Below, piece after piece: positions 7,927 to 15,454 of a stretch of DNA of 31,329 bases. Position numbers and translations under genes: made by a program. Source of the DNA: a virus. A model generated the notes under the pieces. It saw only the letters and a list, made by a program, of their open reading frames with translations, was not told the origin of the DNA and ran no database searches. The stretch is taken from positions 1 to 31,329 of IMG/VR virus record IMGVR_UViG_3300025809_000075; one strand, given 5' to 3'. Within the stretch, counting starts at the first letter, position 1. Each line of letters starts with the position of its first letter.

Positions 7927-10900
7927 ATGAGTGGTGTAGAGATTCGAGTACGTGCTAATGCGAAGCAGGCTCAGAATGAAATTAGAAAGACAGGCAAAAG
8001 CTTAAAGAGTTTAGAAACTCAAGCCGCCGATATTACAAAGACTTTCCGCCGTATGGCTATTGGTCTTACAGCTGTATTTGCTGGTGGTGGCATTACTAGA
8101 GGTATTAACAGCGCAGCTGACGCTATGATTGGTCTTAACAACCGGGTCAAACTGGTTACTAAAGACGCAAAGACAACACAAAAGACAATTAACGACTTAT
8201 TTGACATTGCCGCTCGTTCAGGTGGTAGTATTGATGCAGCAGCAGAAACCTTTAACCGTTTTGGTTTGGCTCTACGGGACTCCGGTAAGTCAGTTAATGA
8301 ACTACTAACTGTTACCGAAGCGGTACAAAAGGCTGCTATTATCTCTGGCTCCGGTGCAGAATCAGCTAAAGCCGCTATCGTACAGTTGGGTCAGGGTCTT
8401 GCCTCTGGTCAGCTACGTGGTCAGGAACTTAATTCGGTACTCGAACAGATGCCAAGGCTTGCACAAGCTATCGCAGAAGGTATGAAGATTCCTTTTGGTA
8501 AGCTACGTGAAGAAGCTATGGCGGGTAAGATTACGGCTGAAGCAGTATTCCAAGCACTACTAGATGGTGCTGGCAAGATTAATGACGAGTTTGGTACACT
8601 ACAATTCACCACTGCTGACCTTGCAACCGTAATGAAGAACGAGCTCACTAGGGCTATTTCTGAGTTCGATAGGGTCACAGGTTTCAGTGAAGCCTTTAAA
8701 GCAGGTATACTTGGCTTAACAACTGCTTTCAGATTTGTTGGAAAGAATATTGAGAGATGGTCTTTAAACACACAGCTGGCTTTCTTGATTGTAGAGTCAC
8801 AGGCTAAAGACTTTGTTAAAGGTATTACAGACCTGTTCAGTGCTGACTTTGACGCAGCTGCTTTTGGTAAGCGACTTGGTGAAAGTCTTACTAAAGCATT
8901 TAAAGACGCTAAATCTTTTGGTGCTCAAAAGGTAGAAATCGCTCTTGACTTTTCAGTTAAAAAGTATAACTTGATTAAGAGCATGTTTCCTGAAGGTGAA
9001 GGAGGAATCCTATCAACCCTTACAAGATTTGCTACTAAAGTTAAGGACATCTTTGTAGGTCTATGGAAAGCCATTGTAGGTGACTCTTGGTGGACAGGTA
9101 TCTTTGACCCTTCACACGAAGAGCTTGGTAAAGCGTCTATAGGTAACGTGCAGTCTTGGGGTAAACACCTAGATAAAGCAAGAAACTATATTGCTGGCTG
9201 GGCAGTAGGTATCGCAGGAGTATTTGAAGAATTACACTTTGAGGCTTTAGACGCTTGGCAGTTGCTTGTTACAGATGTTGAAACACAAGGTTTTACCACT
9301 ACTGCGTCACAAAGAATTGTAAACCCTTTGAAAGAAGCTTTTAATTCATTGTTTGATGAGATTGGCAATGCTTACAACAGATTTGCATTAAGTGGTCTAG
9401 GCACTCAAATTAAGCTTCCCACAACTAACGAAATAACAGATAGTTGGAATGAGACTTTAACTTCTATGCGAGAAGCATACGACAAGACAATTGGTGTGAT
9501 TAATGAGCTTCCTATTGTAGTTGCAGCTAAAGTAGCGTTTGATACAGCTTCAGAAAACTTTTCTGAAATTACTGACGGTGTTAAAGGCTTCTTTAAAGAT
9601 AATGAGGCTAACCTAACTACAGTTATTGCTTCTGGTATGGCAATTGCTTTCAGCAAAGGTCTTCGTAGTGCTACTTTCAAGCTTGCTATACCTCTTGCTA
9701 TTCTATCTGCTGTTGGTGGTTTAGGTAACAGTCCAGAGTTCTTGGCGGCTGTAGGGAAAACAGCTAAGTCTTTTGGTGAAACCTTCAAAGACTTAATTTC
9801 AGGTGATGGGGATGTTGTTGCTAACATCTTGACAGGTCTTGGTAACGTATTTTCTACAATAGGCACAAGCTTTATTGATGGTCTTTTCGGAGAAGACTTC
9901 GAAAGTGATTTTGTTGATAGTGGTGCAACTGCCTTAAGTGCTGCTCTTGTTGCACTAGCTGTCGCCCCTACTTTAACTAAAGCCGCTGCTATGTTTGGCA
10001 TTAAACTCGGAGGTATGCTTCTTGCTCCTTCTGCGTTTAGCACTGCTATTAGTGGCGTTGCTACTAGCGCTGCGTTTATCGCTGCTACTACCAAGCTACG
10101 TACTAGCATGTTTGCCTTGTTATTTGCTGCTGATATGGCTTCACCAAAAATAGTTTCTGGTCTGTCTACAGCTATGACAGGTGCAGGTAAGGCAAAGAAG
10201 TTCTTGTCGGCTGCTAAAGCATTAGGTAAAAGGCTAATTGCAGGGATAGCTATAGGGTTTACTGCAAATGCCATAGGCGACATGCTTGGTGACGCTCTTG
10301 GACTTAACAAAGTAAATATCTCTTATGATGAGTTCGGTGATGGAATAAAGACTAGCAGCATTGGAACAACTTTGTTTGACTTGTTCAACGATGCGCTATC
10401 TGGTGCCATTGCGGGGTTTGTTGTTGGCGGCCCTTGGGGCGCTGTTGCAGGTGCTCTTGGTGGCGCTCTTCTAGGTATCTTCGTATCTGAAGAACAAAAG
10501 AACGGTATCATCAATATGTTCCATGTTGTTAAAGATGCTGTACTAGATGGTCTAACTTCTGCTTGGGATGCTTTCAAAGAGTATGCTAGTGATTGGACAC
10601 CTAACTGGCTTAAGGACTTGTTTGGTGCTAAAGAAGGCTTCGGAGGCTCACAAGAGTTTGAAGCTGACGCATCACAACTACCTGCATCTTTTGCTGGCTA
10701 CGGACAACAACCCGGTGAAACAGATGAAGAGTACAGGAAACGTGCTCAGAACTTTAACACAGGTGGTTACGTCTCTGGTGCAGGTACAGGCACCTCTGAC
10801 TCTATTCCTGCTATGCTTTCTAACGGTGAGTATGTCATTAAGGCTGCTGCTGTTAACAAGTTGGGTAAAGGTAAACTAGACTTGTTGAACCAAGGTATAC

Positions 10901-11664
10901 TTCCTAAGTTTGCCACTGGTGGTATCGTAGGTCGTGCTCAAACAGAAATCAGAGACTCTTTCGCTCGTGGTGATGTTGGCTTAGCTATGGAAATGATTTC
11001 CTTAGTTGAACAACTCGGTAAGTTAGATGAGACTCTGGACGGTCTCACTGATGAGATGAAGAAAGAAGTTAAGAAGGTTGCTAATGTTGGTGGTCGTTCT
11101 GAAGAAGAACAAACTCAAATTGATAACCTTAGGGCATCCTTCAACAGTCAGCTTTCTAGTGCTATTTCTGCTGTTATGCATGGTGGTGATTGGAAAGACG
11201 TTCTACACGGTCTCCTTGACTCTGTAACAAGCACTATCATCAACAACTTTGCTGATGGCCTTGCAGAAGGCATAACTAAGAACATTGACTTTGATTCTAT
11301 GTTCGATGGTCTTGGTAATATTTTTAGCTCAGGCTTTTCTATGGGCGGTGGCTCAGGTATCGGTGGACTTTTGTCTGCGGGTCTTGGCTTCCTTGGGTTC
11401 TCTCAAGGTGGTGTTGTACCGAACATACCGGGCTCACAAGCGGGTAAGGACTCTGTTCCTGCAATGCTTATGCCGGGTGAAGTTGTTCTTTCTAAGAATG
11501 ATGTTCGCAATATGAACAACAACCAGTCTGGTACTCAACAATCATTTAACATCAATGTATCTGGTGATGTGTCACGACAGACTCGTAAAGAGATTGTTAA
11601 GATGCTTCCACAAATTACTAGCGGTGTTAACATGAATAACAAAGAGTCTAACTACAGACGATAA
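7927..11664 (+). CDS. Tail tape measure protein
   Basis: 1245 residues with an AAAAGGAGAA ribosome site. Residues 1-260 match the tape-measure N-terminal domain: an early helical region, then SerGlySerGlyAlaGluSerAlaLysAlaAlaIle and GlyGlnLeuArgGlyGlnGluLeuAsnSerValLeu. Hydrophobic stretches at roughly 561-601, 666-724, 769-793 and 824-856 could insert in the host membrane during DNA entry. Two Gly-rich blocks near 946 and 1160 share the pattern GlyGlyxVal...AspSer(Ile/Val)ProAlaMetLeu...GlyGlu(Tyr/Val)Val. At about 0.15 nm per residue the tail would be near 187 nm. The protein sets tail length and occupies the tube lumen. No lytic transglycosylase motif was recognised. Confidence 0.92.
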   Translation: MSGVEIRVRANAKQAQNEIRKTGKSLKSLETQAADITKTFRRMAIGLTAVFAGGGITRGINSAADAMIGLNNRVKLVTKDAKTTQKTINDLFDIAARSGGSIDAAAETFNRFGLALRDSGKSVNELLTVTEAVQKAAIISGSGAESAKAAIVQLGQGLASGQLRGQELNSVLEQMPRLAQAIAEGMKIPFGKLREEAMAGKITAEAVFQALLDGAGKINDEFGTLQFTTADLATVMKNELTRAISEFDRVTGFSEAFKAGILGLTTAFRFVGKNIERWSLNTQLAFLIVESQAKDFVKGITDLFSADFDAAAFGKRLGESLTKAFKDAKSFGAQKVEIALDFSVKKYNLIKSMFPEGEGGILSTLTRFATKVKDIFVGLWKAIVGDSWWTGIFDPSHEELGKASIGNVQSWGKHLDKARNYIAGWAVGIAGVFEELHFEALDAWQLLVTDVETQGFTTTASQRIVNPLKEAFNSLFDEIGNAYNRFALSGLGTQIKLPTTNEITDSWNETLTSMREAYDKTIGVINELPIVVAAKVAFDTASENFSEITDGVKGFFKDNEANLTTVIASGMAIAFSKGLRSATFKLAIPLAILSAVGGLGNSPEFLAAVGKTAKSFGETFKDLISGDGDVVANILTGLGNVFSTIGTSFIDGLFGEDFESDFVDSGATALSAALVALAVAPTLTKAAAMFGIKLGGMLLAPSAFSTAISGVATSAAFIAATTKLRTSMFALLFAADMASPKIVSGLSTAMTGAGKAKKFLSAAKALGKRLIAGIAIGFTANAIGDMLGDALGLNKVNISYDEFGDGIKTSSIGTTLFDLFNDALSGAIAGFVVGGPWGAVAGALGGALLGIFVSEEQKNGIINMFHVVKDAVLDGLTSAWDAFKEYASDWTPNWLKDLFGAKEGFGGSQEFEADASQLPASFAGYGQQPGETDEEYRKRAQNFNTGGYVSGAGTGTSDSIPAMLSNGEYVIKAAAVNKLGKGKLDLLNQGILPKFATGGIVGRAQTEIRDSFARGDVGLAMEMISLVEQLGKLDETLDGLTDEMKKEVKKVANVGGRSEEEQTQIDNLRASFNSQLSSAISAVMHGGDWKDVLHGLLDSVTSTIINNFADGLAEGITKNIDFDSMFDGLGNIFSSGFSMGGGSGIGGLLSAGLGFLGFSQGGVVPNIPGSQAGKDSVPAMLMPGEVVLSKNDVRNMNNNQSGTQQSFNINVSGDVSRQTRKEIVKMLPQITSGVNMNNKESNYRR

Positions 11665-11672
11665 AACTAAAT

Positions 11673-11701
11673 GGTCATCCCTTCGGGGGTGGCCTTTTTT
11701 T
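11673..11701 (+). terminator. Strong terminator ending the structural region
   Basis: An 8-bp stem, GGTCATCC with GGGTGGCC including G-U pairs, closes on a CTTCGG loop and is followed by seven T residues. The hairpin is identical to the one at 19701. It separates late structural genes from the early region. Confidence 0.88.
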
Positions 11702-11736
11702 ACCAAATCTAGAAGTATTTTTACCCCAAAAAAGTG

Positions 11737-11758
11737 GGGGTTTTGCACCCTCTATAAT
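11737..11758 (+). promoter_or_regulatory. Early promoter candidate 1 (G4-N7-C3-TCTATAAT)
   Basis: GGGG (11737-11740), seven bases ending in A, CCC, then TCTATAAT. It lies just after the terminator and 42 bases before the first early gene. No TTGACA-like -35 box is present 17 bases upstream of TATAAT (that hexamer is AAAAGT). It shares its plan with the elements at 14224 and 15455. It may be a hairpin promoter for the virion polymerase, or a -10-only host promoter. Confidence 0.6.
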
Positions 11759-11799
11759 AGAAGAACGAAAGAACTTAACCTTAAATGGAGACCAAAACA

Positions 11800-12111
11800 A
11801 TGTTAGACGTTATTATGATTAAAATATTAAGAGTGCTGTGGACAATCGTAATGTTGCCCCTTACACTCATAGTAGTGTTAACTGCACTTGAAGGCCACCT
11901 CCTAGTAGCTCTCGGACTTGCAATCGGACTGTTACTTTTATCTAAGATGATATACGGGAACTTTATCTATGAAGCACAACTGAGATGGAGAGAAAAACAA
12001 ATACAAGAAGAAATCGAAGTTGACATTCACATGAACCGACTTCTAAAACGCGGATATGTCAGAAAAGACATTCACAAGAAAGCTAAACAAGCTATCGAAG
12101 CACGTAGATAA
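11800..12111 (+). CDS. Small membrane protein of the early region
   Basis: 103 residues from ATG 11800, placed 8 bases after TGGAGACC; the ATG at 11785 overlaps that ribosome site and is rejected. Residues 1-55 hold two hydrophobic segments, about 10-28 and 33-50. A long charged helical tail with many Lys, Arg and Glu follows, probably cytoplasmic. It is first in the early operon. The function is unknown; a holin-like role is possible given the endolysin gene 1.6 kb downstream, but early position speaks against it. Confidence 0.7.
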   Translation: MLDVIMIKILRVLWTIVMLPLTLIVVLTALEGHLLVALGLAIGLLLLSKMIYGNFIYEAQLRWREKQIQEEIEVDIHMNRLLKRGYVRKDIHKKAKQAIEARR

Positions 12112-12135
12112 TCTAAAACCCAAAGGGAGAACACA

Positions 12136-12429
12136 ATGTTTAAATTTTACCGTGGCACATGCCAACGTGAAGCACACGAACTTGCTAACGACACTCAGAC
12201 TCGTGAAGTATCTCACTGGACTGATTCCTTCTCTAACGCTGCTAAGTACTCTAAAGGTGCTGTGGTAGAAATTGAACTTGACGAACTACCACCACACTTC
12301 AACGCATACCGTGGCGTATGTGAAGGTGATGCAGCACACGGCACATTTGCTGAGTGGGTATTACCCCGTGATTACTTTGAAAACCGTGCATCTTGCTTTG
12401 TAGAAGAAGCAACTGTACACTGCGTATAA
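12136..12429 (+). CDS. Compact protein with an ADP-ribosyltransferase-like pattern (tentative)
   Basis: 97 residues with AAAGGGAGAACACA upstream. The order of conserved-looking elements recalls the ADP-ribosyltransferase fold: an N-terminal TyrArgGly strand, then TrpThrAspSerPheSerAsnAlaAlaLysTyr running into GlyAlaValValGluIleGluLeu, then a late GluTrpValLeuPro. This would correspond to the R-S/T-E triad in a very short enzyme. It sits in the early region, where T4-type phages place enzymes that modify host RNA polymerase. No close family is recognised, and the protein is shorter than known enzymes. It may also be an unrelated small early protein. Confidence 0.35.
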   Translation: MFKFYRGTCQREAHELANDTQTREVSHWTDSFSNAAKYSKGAVVEIELDELPPHFNAYRGVCEGDAAHGTFAEWVLPRDYFENRASCFVEEATVHCV

Positions 12430-12449
12430 AACCTGAAAGGGAGACCAAA

Positions 12450-12695
12450 ATGGAAACGAGTATCTTTGTAATGGTGTTTATCGGATTCCTTGCGAGAGGT
12501 ATGATTGGCACTCTTATCCAAAACCTGCTCAAGACAGACCTACTGTTGTTCTGCACACCTGTAAACTTAATGGGTGCTGCTTACTTCATGTGGGCGCTTG
12601 TCTGGGGTAACGTAGAAGCCTTACATGTAGGTTTCTTTATGTCAGACCTTATACTGACAACACTTATTCTTTGTGGGAGCAAAGCTAAACCTTGA
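12450..12695 (+). CDS. Small integral membrane protein
   Basis: 81 residues from ATG 12450 after GGGAGACCAAA; the earlier in-frame codon at 12393 lies within the previous gene. Hydrophobic throughout, with two to three likely membrane segments (about 5-25, 30-50 and 58-75) and few charges. Unknown; it may be a holin or an inner membrane modulator. The ribosome-site string GGAGACCAAAA is shared with the first early gene and nearly so with the gene at 13850. Confidence 0.65.
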   Translation: METSIFVMVFIGFLARGMIGTLIQNLLKTDLLLFCTPVNLMGAAYFMWALVWGNVEALHVGFFMSDLILTTLILCGSKAKP

Positions 12696-12707
12696 ATGGA
12701 GATAGAA

Positions 12708-13118
12708 ATGACACATGTAACTAAATCAACAGACGACCAAGTTATCCGTAACCGTGAATACTTCAACCGTGCTATCATCTTTCAAGGTGCTAGCTCTGTA
12801 GGTGGCTTCACAGACATCGATGCTGTATATGACGTTAAAGGTAAAGCTCTTGTGCTTATCGAAGTTAAGCGTGAGGGTTGTGCTATCACTACAGGCCAAA
12901 AGATTCTCTTTGAGAGAATGGTTATGTGGTGTCAGAAACCTGTTTATGCTATTACGGCATGGGAAAACCAAGAGGGTGACATCATCCTTAAGGATTGTGA
13001 AGTTAAAGAGGTCCGTGTTAAAGGGCCAGAAGGTAAGGCTGTAGTCAAGCCCATGCGTGGTCAGACTGTTAAACAGATTATCAACTACATCGAAAAGAAA
13101 CATGGAGTAGCAAAATGA
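12708..13118 (+). CDS. PD-(D/E)XK nuclease-like protein
   Basis: 136 residues from ATG 12708, 5 bases after TGGAGATAG; the ATG at 12696 would overlap that site. The segment GlyGlyPheThrAspIleAspAlaValTyrAsp followed by ValLeuIleGluValLysArg is the D...ExK core of the PD-(D/E)XK superfamily. A Gln in the next helix (ThrThrGlyGlnLys) is a common extra member of the active site. The C-terminal 40 residues are basic. It could nick or resolve phage or host DNA. The superfamily call is fair; the substrate cannot be told from sequence. Confidence 0.6.
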   Translation: MTHVTKSTDDQVIRNREYFNRAIIFQGASSVGGFTDIDAVYDVKGKALVLIEVKREGCAITTGQKILFERMVMWCQKPVYAITAWENQEGDIILKDCEVKEVRVKGPEGKAVVKPMRGQTVKQIINYIEKKHGVAK

Positions 13119-13171
13119 ACTATGAATCAATCGAAGCCTATCTAAAACGCTTACGGGAGTCAGGACTATGA
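13115..13171 (+). CDS. 18-residue peptide, translationally coupled on both sides
   Basis: MNYESIEAYLKRLRESGL. The start overlaps the upstream stop as ATGA and the stop overlaps the downstream start as ATGA. A GGAG site lies 8 bases upstream. It could be an expressed micropeptide or a coupling leader that carries ribosomes to the next gene, whose own ribosome site (CGGGAG) lies within it. Short length limits certainty. Confidence 0.4.
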   Translation: MNYESIEAYLKRLRESGL

Positions 13172-13434
13172 AAGTACAACTTGAATTATACATCAATAAT
13201 GTTGAGCATCAACTTGACGCTGAAATGATTGACTATGGTGTTGTGATTCGTCATACAGGTACAGTAGAAGACCTTGACGGAGACTATGAAGTTATCGAAG
13301 GTCCAGAGTTTGCTCACATCACACTTACTGATGAGGCTGGCAATCAGTGGAGCCCTCATAGCGAACTACTTGAGTCAATGGATGATATACTACGTGACTA
13401 TTGGTATCAACTAGTAGAGGATAATCTAATCTAA
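13168..13434 (+). CDS. Acidic small protein, unknown
   Basis: 88 residues, strongly acidic, mostly beta in its first two thirds and helical at the C-terminus (SerMetAspAspIleLeuArgAspTyrTrp). The start is coupled to the 18-residue peptide. The last A of its TAA is also the first base of the endolysin ATG, so the two may be co-translated. No family recognised. Highly acidic early proteins often bind host proteins as DNA mimics, but nothing specific supports that here. Confidence 0.6.
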   Translation: MKVQLELYINNVEHQLDAEMIDYGVVIRHTGTVEDLDGDYEVIEGPEFAHITLTDEAGNQWSPHSELLESMDDILRDYWYQLVEDNLI

Positions 13435-13838
13435 TGATAATGACAGCAGTGACATGCCTAGCTTTGAATGTCTTTTTCGAGGCTAGGCACGAGACCATAA
13501 CAGGACAAATAGCAGTAGCCGAAGTTACACTTAACCGTGTTGCTGATAAGCGCTACCCTAATAACGTATGTGATGTAGTCTGGGAGAAGAACCAATTCTC
13601 TTGGACTCATGACGGTAAACACGATGACCCTACCCGTATGTCCCACCTGGACCAGAGAGCCTGGGAGAGCATCGTAGAGCTATCAGAAGACATTTTAGAT
13701 GGTCAGGATATACTTCTTGGCCTCTCATCAACACACTACCACTCTGTGGCAGTCTCGCCCTTTTGGAAGTCTCACTACGAGGCTGACGGTCGGATTGGCA
13801 ACCATATCTTTTATACTAATGAAACCCCCTATAAATGA
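13434..13838 (+). CDS. Endolysin, SleB-like cell wall hydrolase
   Basis: 134 residues that form only the Hydrolase_2 (SleB) domain. Motifs in order: CysLeuAlaLeuAsnValPhePheGluAlaArg with the likely catalytic Glu16, then the helix GlyGlnIleAlaValAlaGluValThrLeuAsnArgVal, AsnValCysAspValValTrp, AsnGlnPheSerTrp, and near the end ThrHisTyrHis and GlyAsnHisIlePheTyr. This family cleaves the glycan backbone of peptidoglycan. No signal peptide or membrane anchor is present, so it would need a holin to reach the wall. ATG 13440 is an alternative start. It lies in the early region, apart from the structural genes. Confidence 0.85.
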   Translation: MIMTAVTCLALNVFFEARHETITGQIAVAEVTLNRVADKRYPNNVCDVVWEKNQFSWTHDGKHDDPTRMSHLDQRAWESIVELSEDILDGQDILLGLSSTHYHSVAVSPFWKSHYEADGRIGNHIFYTNETPYK

Positions 13839-13849
13839 GGAAGACCAAA

Positions 13850-14221
13850 ATGAAAACTCTTATCACAGCAGCAATCATCGCAGTATCCGCAACTACAGTA
13901 GTAGCTAACCCCTTGACCAAAGCAGAGAGCCTTGGTAAATGTGTTGGCATTGCTCAAACAATCTTAGACAACTTCTCGATTGATATCATGTTGTCTGACA
14001 AATGGAACAACGAAAAACTCACAGCTATTGTTGACATTAGCTTTGACCGTCTCTTCGAACTTGAAGAGGCTACAACAGAAGGCATGGGCAGCGCAACAAC
14101 CAAGGCTGTTAAAGAACGCATGGGCGAAAAGTTCGACTATGGTATTCTGTTTGGAGGTGGCTTTGCTAACGCAGGTGGCCTAAATAACGCAACAGAATTC
14201 ATGTTGAATAGCTGCAAATAA
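13850..14221 (+). CDS. Exported protein with signal peptide and two cysteines
   Basis: 123 residues from ATG 13850 after GGAAGACCAAA. Residues 1-19 form a Sec-type signal peptide (Met-Lys-Thr-Leu, hydrophobic core, Val-Val-Ala cut). The mature part is helical, with one Cys near its start (GlyLysCysVal) and one at the extreme C-terminus (AsnSerCysLys), so a disulfide could tie the ends together. A Gly-rich segment (LeuPheGlyGlyGlyPheAlaAsnAlaGlyGly) lies before the last helix. First of six exported two-cysteine proteins. No family recognised. Confidence 0.7.
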   Translation: MKTLITAAIIAVSATTVVANPLTKAESLGKCVGIAQTILDNFSIDIMLSDKWNNEKLTAIVDISFDRLFELEEATTEGMGSATTKAVKERMGEKFDYGILFGGGFANAGGLNNATEFMLNSCK

Positions 14222-14223
14222 CT

Positions 14224-14246
14224 GGGGAAATCCACCCCTCTATAAT
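14224..14246 (+). promoter_or_regulatory. Early promoter candidate 2 (G4-N7-C4-TCTATAAT)
   Basis: GGGG (14224-14227), AAATCCA, CCCC (14235-14238), TCTATAAT. The G and C runs can pair as a 4-bp stem with a 7-base loop. It lies directly after a stop codon and 31 bases before the next ATG. The hexamer at the -35 position is ATAACT, which is not host-like. Confidence 0.65.
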
Positions 14247-14279
14247 GAACAAATCAAAGTCTTGAAAGGACATACTATG
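14234..14279 (+). repeat. 46-base direct repeat, copy 1: promoter, leader and start codon
   Basis: Identical to 15465-15510. It spans ACCCCTCTATAAT, a leader with the ribosome site GAAAGGA, and the ATG of an exported-protein gene. The mature proteins downstream are unrelated, so the promoter-leader unit was probably duplicated. Confidence 0.9.
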
Positions 14280-14762
14280 AAAACTCTCGTAATCGCATCT
14301 ATCATTGCAACTGCAACCGCAACGGCAACTTTCGCTGGAACAACAGCTACTTGGGGTGGTACTACAGGTACCTTCGCTGAAGGCTGTACCTTTCAACAAA
14401 ATGTTGCTGGTCAAATGTCTCTTACTAATAACACTTGGACAGTCGATGACCCTGCCTTGATTCAGGTTAAAACACGCAATGTTGGCAACCTTACTATTGT
14501 ATCTGACAACAAACTACGCACTACTGCGGGTGTAGAAGTTGACAGTGCTACTGTTAACTACACAGGAACAATAGTTAGTAACGCTCACGGTGCTGTTGTT
14601 AACATCAATCCAACAGAGATTGCTATCGGCAACTTAACAGCAGGTAACGGTGTTAAAGTTGTTAACATCCAACTTAAAGGTACTGCTGAAATGTCTAACA
14701 CAGACGAACTATCTAGCACTACTGCTTACAAAATCAACCACACAGTAACTTGCCTACAGTAA
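14277..14762 (+). CDS. Exported pilin / spore-coat-U-like beta protein (tentative)
   Basis: 161 residues from ATG 14277; an in-frame codon at 14262 is upstream of the ribosome site. The signal peptide is residues 1-20 (cut after PheAlaGly or ThrPheAla). The mature chain is Thr/Asn/Val-rich and reads as alternating beta strands. A Cys lies near the start (GluGlyCysThrPhe) and another in the last strand (HisThrValThrCys), the arrangement seen in SCPU and fimbrial subunits. The next gene encodes a candidate Ig-like chaperone. Fold and role are inferred; it could instead be a periplasmic exclusion or lysis factor. Confidence 0.45.
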   Translation: MKTLVIASIIATATATATFAGTTATWGGTTGTFAEGCTFQQNVAGQMSLTNNTWTVDDPALIQVKTRNVGNLTIVSDNKLRTTAGVEVDSATVNYTGTIVSNAHGAVVNINPTEIAIGNLTAGNGVKVVNIQLKGTAEMSNTDELSSTTAYKINHTVTCLQ

Positions 14763-14763
14763 T

Positions 14764-15150
14764 ATGAAGTATATTGTAGCTATGGTGCTAATGCTGTTAC
14801 CAACTCTTTCCTCGGCACACTCTATGTTGCCGGGGTTTGAGGTTGAATATGCTCCCGCTCCTGTCTTCACAAAGACTTACGAGCTTGAGAACCATTATGA
14901 CTTTCCAGCTACTTTGGAAGTCTATGTGCTAAACAAAGATGGTTCTCCAGCTGTAGGTTGGAGGACTGACAAAGAAACTTATAAAATGAAACCTAAAAGC
15001 AAGAATCAAGTATCTATAGACTTTAAGTCTGTTGGTCAAAGAAAGCTTCTTGTATGTTCAAAACTTGTAGGAGTCGGTTATGAAGAAGTTAAGCCTAGTA
15101 TTATCAGTGTTGTCTGCAGTCGCCTTATCATCAATGGCAACAGCGAATAG
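14764..15150 (+). CDS. Exported Ig-like / fimbrial-chaperone-like protein (tentative)
   Basis: 128 residues, one base after the previous stop. The signal peptide is residues 1-18, ending LeuSerSerAla-His. The mature part has strands of Ig type: PheThrLysThrTyrGluLeuGluAsn, AlaThrLeuGluValTyrValLeu, then MetLysProLysSerLysAsnGlnValSerIleAspPhe. That last block resembles the basic Pro-x-x-x-x-Gln-Val stretch of PapD-like chaperone N-domains. Only one domain is present, about half the length of a true pilus chaperone. Two Cys (LeuValCysSerLys and ValValCysSerArg) are close together. The last 24 codons overlap the next gene out of frame. Confidence 0.4.
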   Translation: MKYIVAMVLMLLPTLSSAHSMLPGFEVEYAPAPVFTKTYELENHYDFPATLEVYVLNKDGSPAVGWRTDKETYKMKPKSKNQVSIDFKSVGQRKLLVCSKLVGVGYEEVKPSIISVVCSRLIINGNSE

Positions 15151-15451
15151 CTACAATATACAAACTAGCAATGGTGCTGGTTGTTCACAAAATGAAAACA
15201 CAGGTCGTTCTGTAGAGTTCGGTGCTGATGTTAATACTTACACAAATGAAAGCAACTTCTCTGTTACTTATAGCATCCAGTTGGGTCGTGATAAGTTAAA
15301 GAAGATTGACTGTTCTGCCATGTATAACCTAGAAGTATCTAGACAACGCATGGAACTTGAAAAGCAACGCTTAGAACTTGAGCTACTACGTACTCAAATA
15401 GCAAACGCTAAAGCCCAAAAGAAAGAAGTCAATCTTGGTGATGACTGGTAA
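15080..15451 (+). CDS. Exported protein with C-terminal coiled coil
   Basis: 123 residues, starting inside the previous gene with AGGAGTCGGTT upstream. The signal peptide is residues 1-22 (ending SerMetAlaThrAla). The mature N-terminal half is beta-like: ThrSerAsnGlyAlaGlyCysSer, ArgSerValGluPheGlyAla, then SerTyrSerIleGlnLeuGly. The second half begins LysIleAspCysSerAlaMetTyr and continues as a Glu/Leu/Arg/Gln coiled coil of about 40 residues. Two Cys only. The layout suggests a periplasmic oligomer; a spanin-like or surface-assembly role is conceivable but unproven. Confidence 0.65.
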   Translation: MKKLSLVLSVLSAVALSSMATANSYNIQTSNGAGCSQNENTGRSVEFGADVNTYTNESNFSVTYSIQLGRDKLKKIDCSAMYNLEVSRQRMELEKQRLELELLRTQIANAKAQKKEVNLGDDW

Positions 15452-15454
15452 ACC

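Noticed and set aside
9405-10310. 301-codon open frame on the - strand within the tape measure gene
   Set aside because: Low-complexity Ala/Ser/Leu/Pro translation produced by the Ala/Gly-rich sense gene; all other genes are on the + strand.
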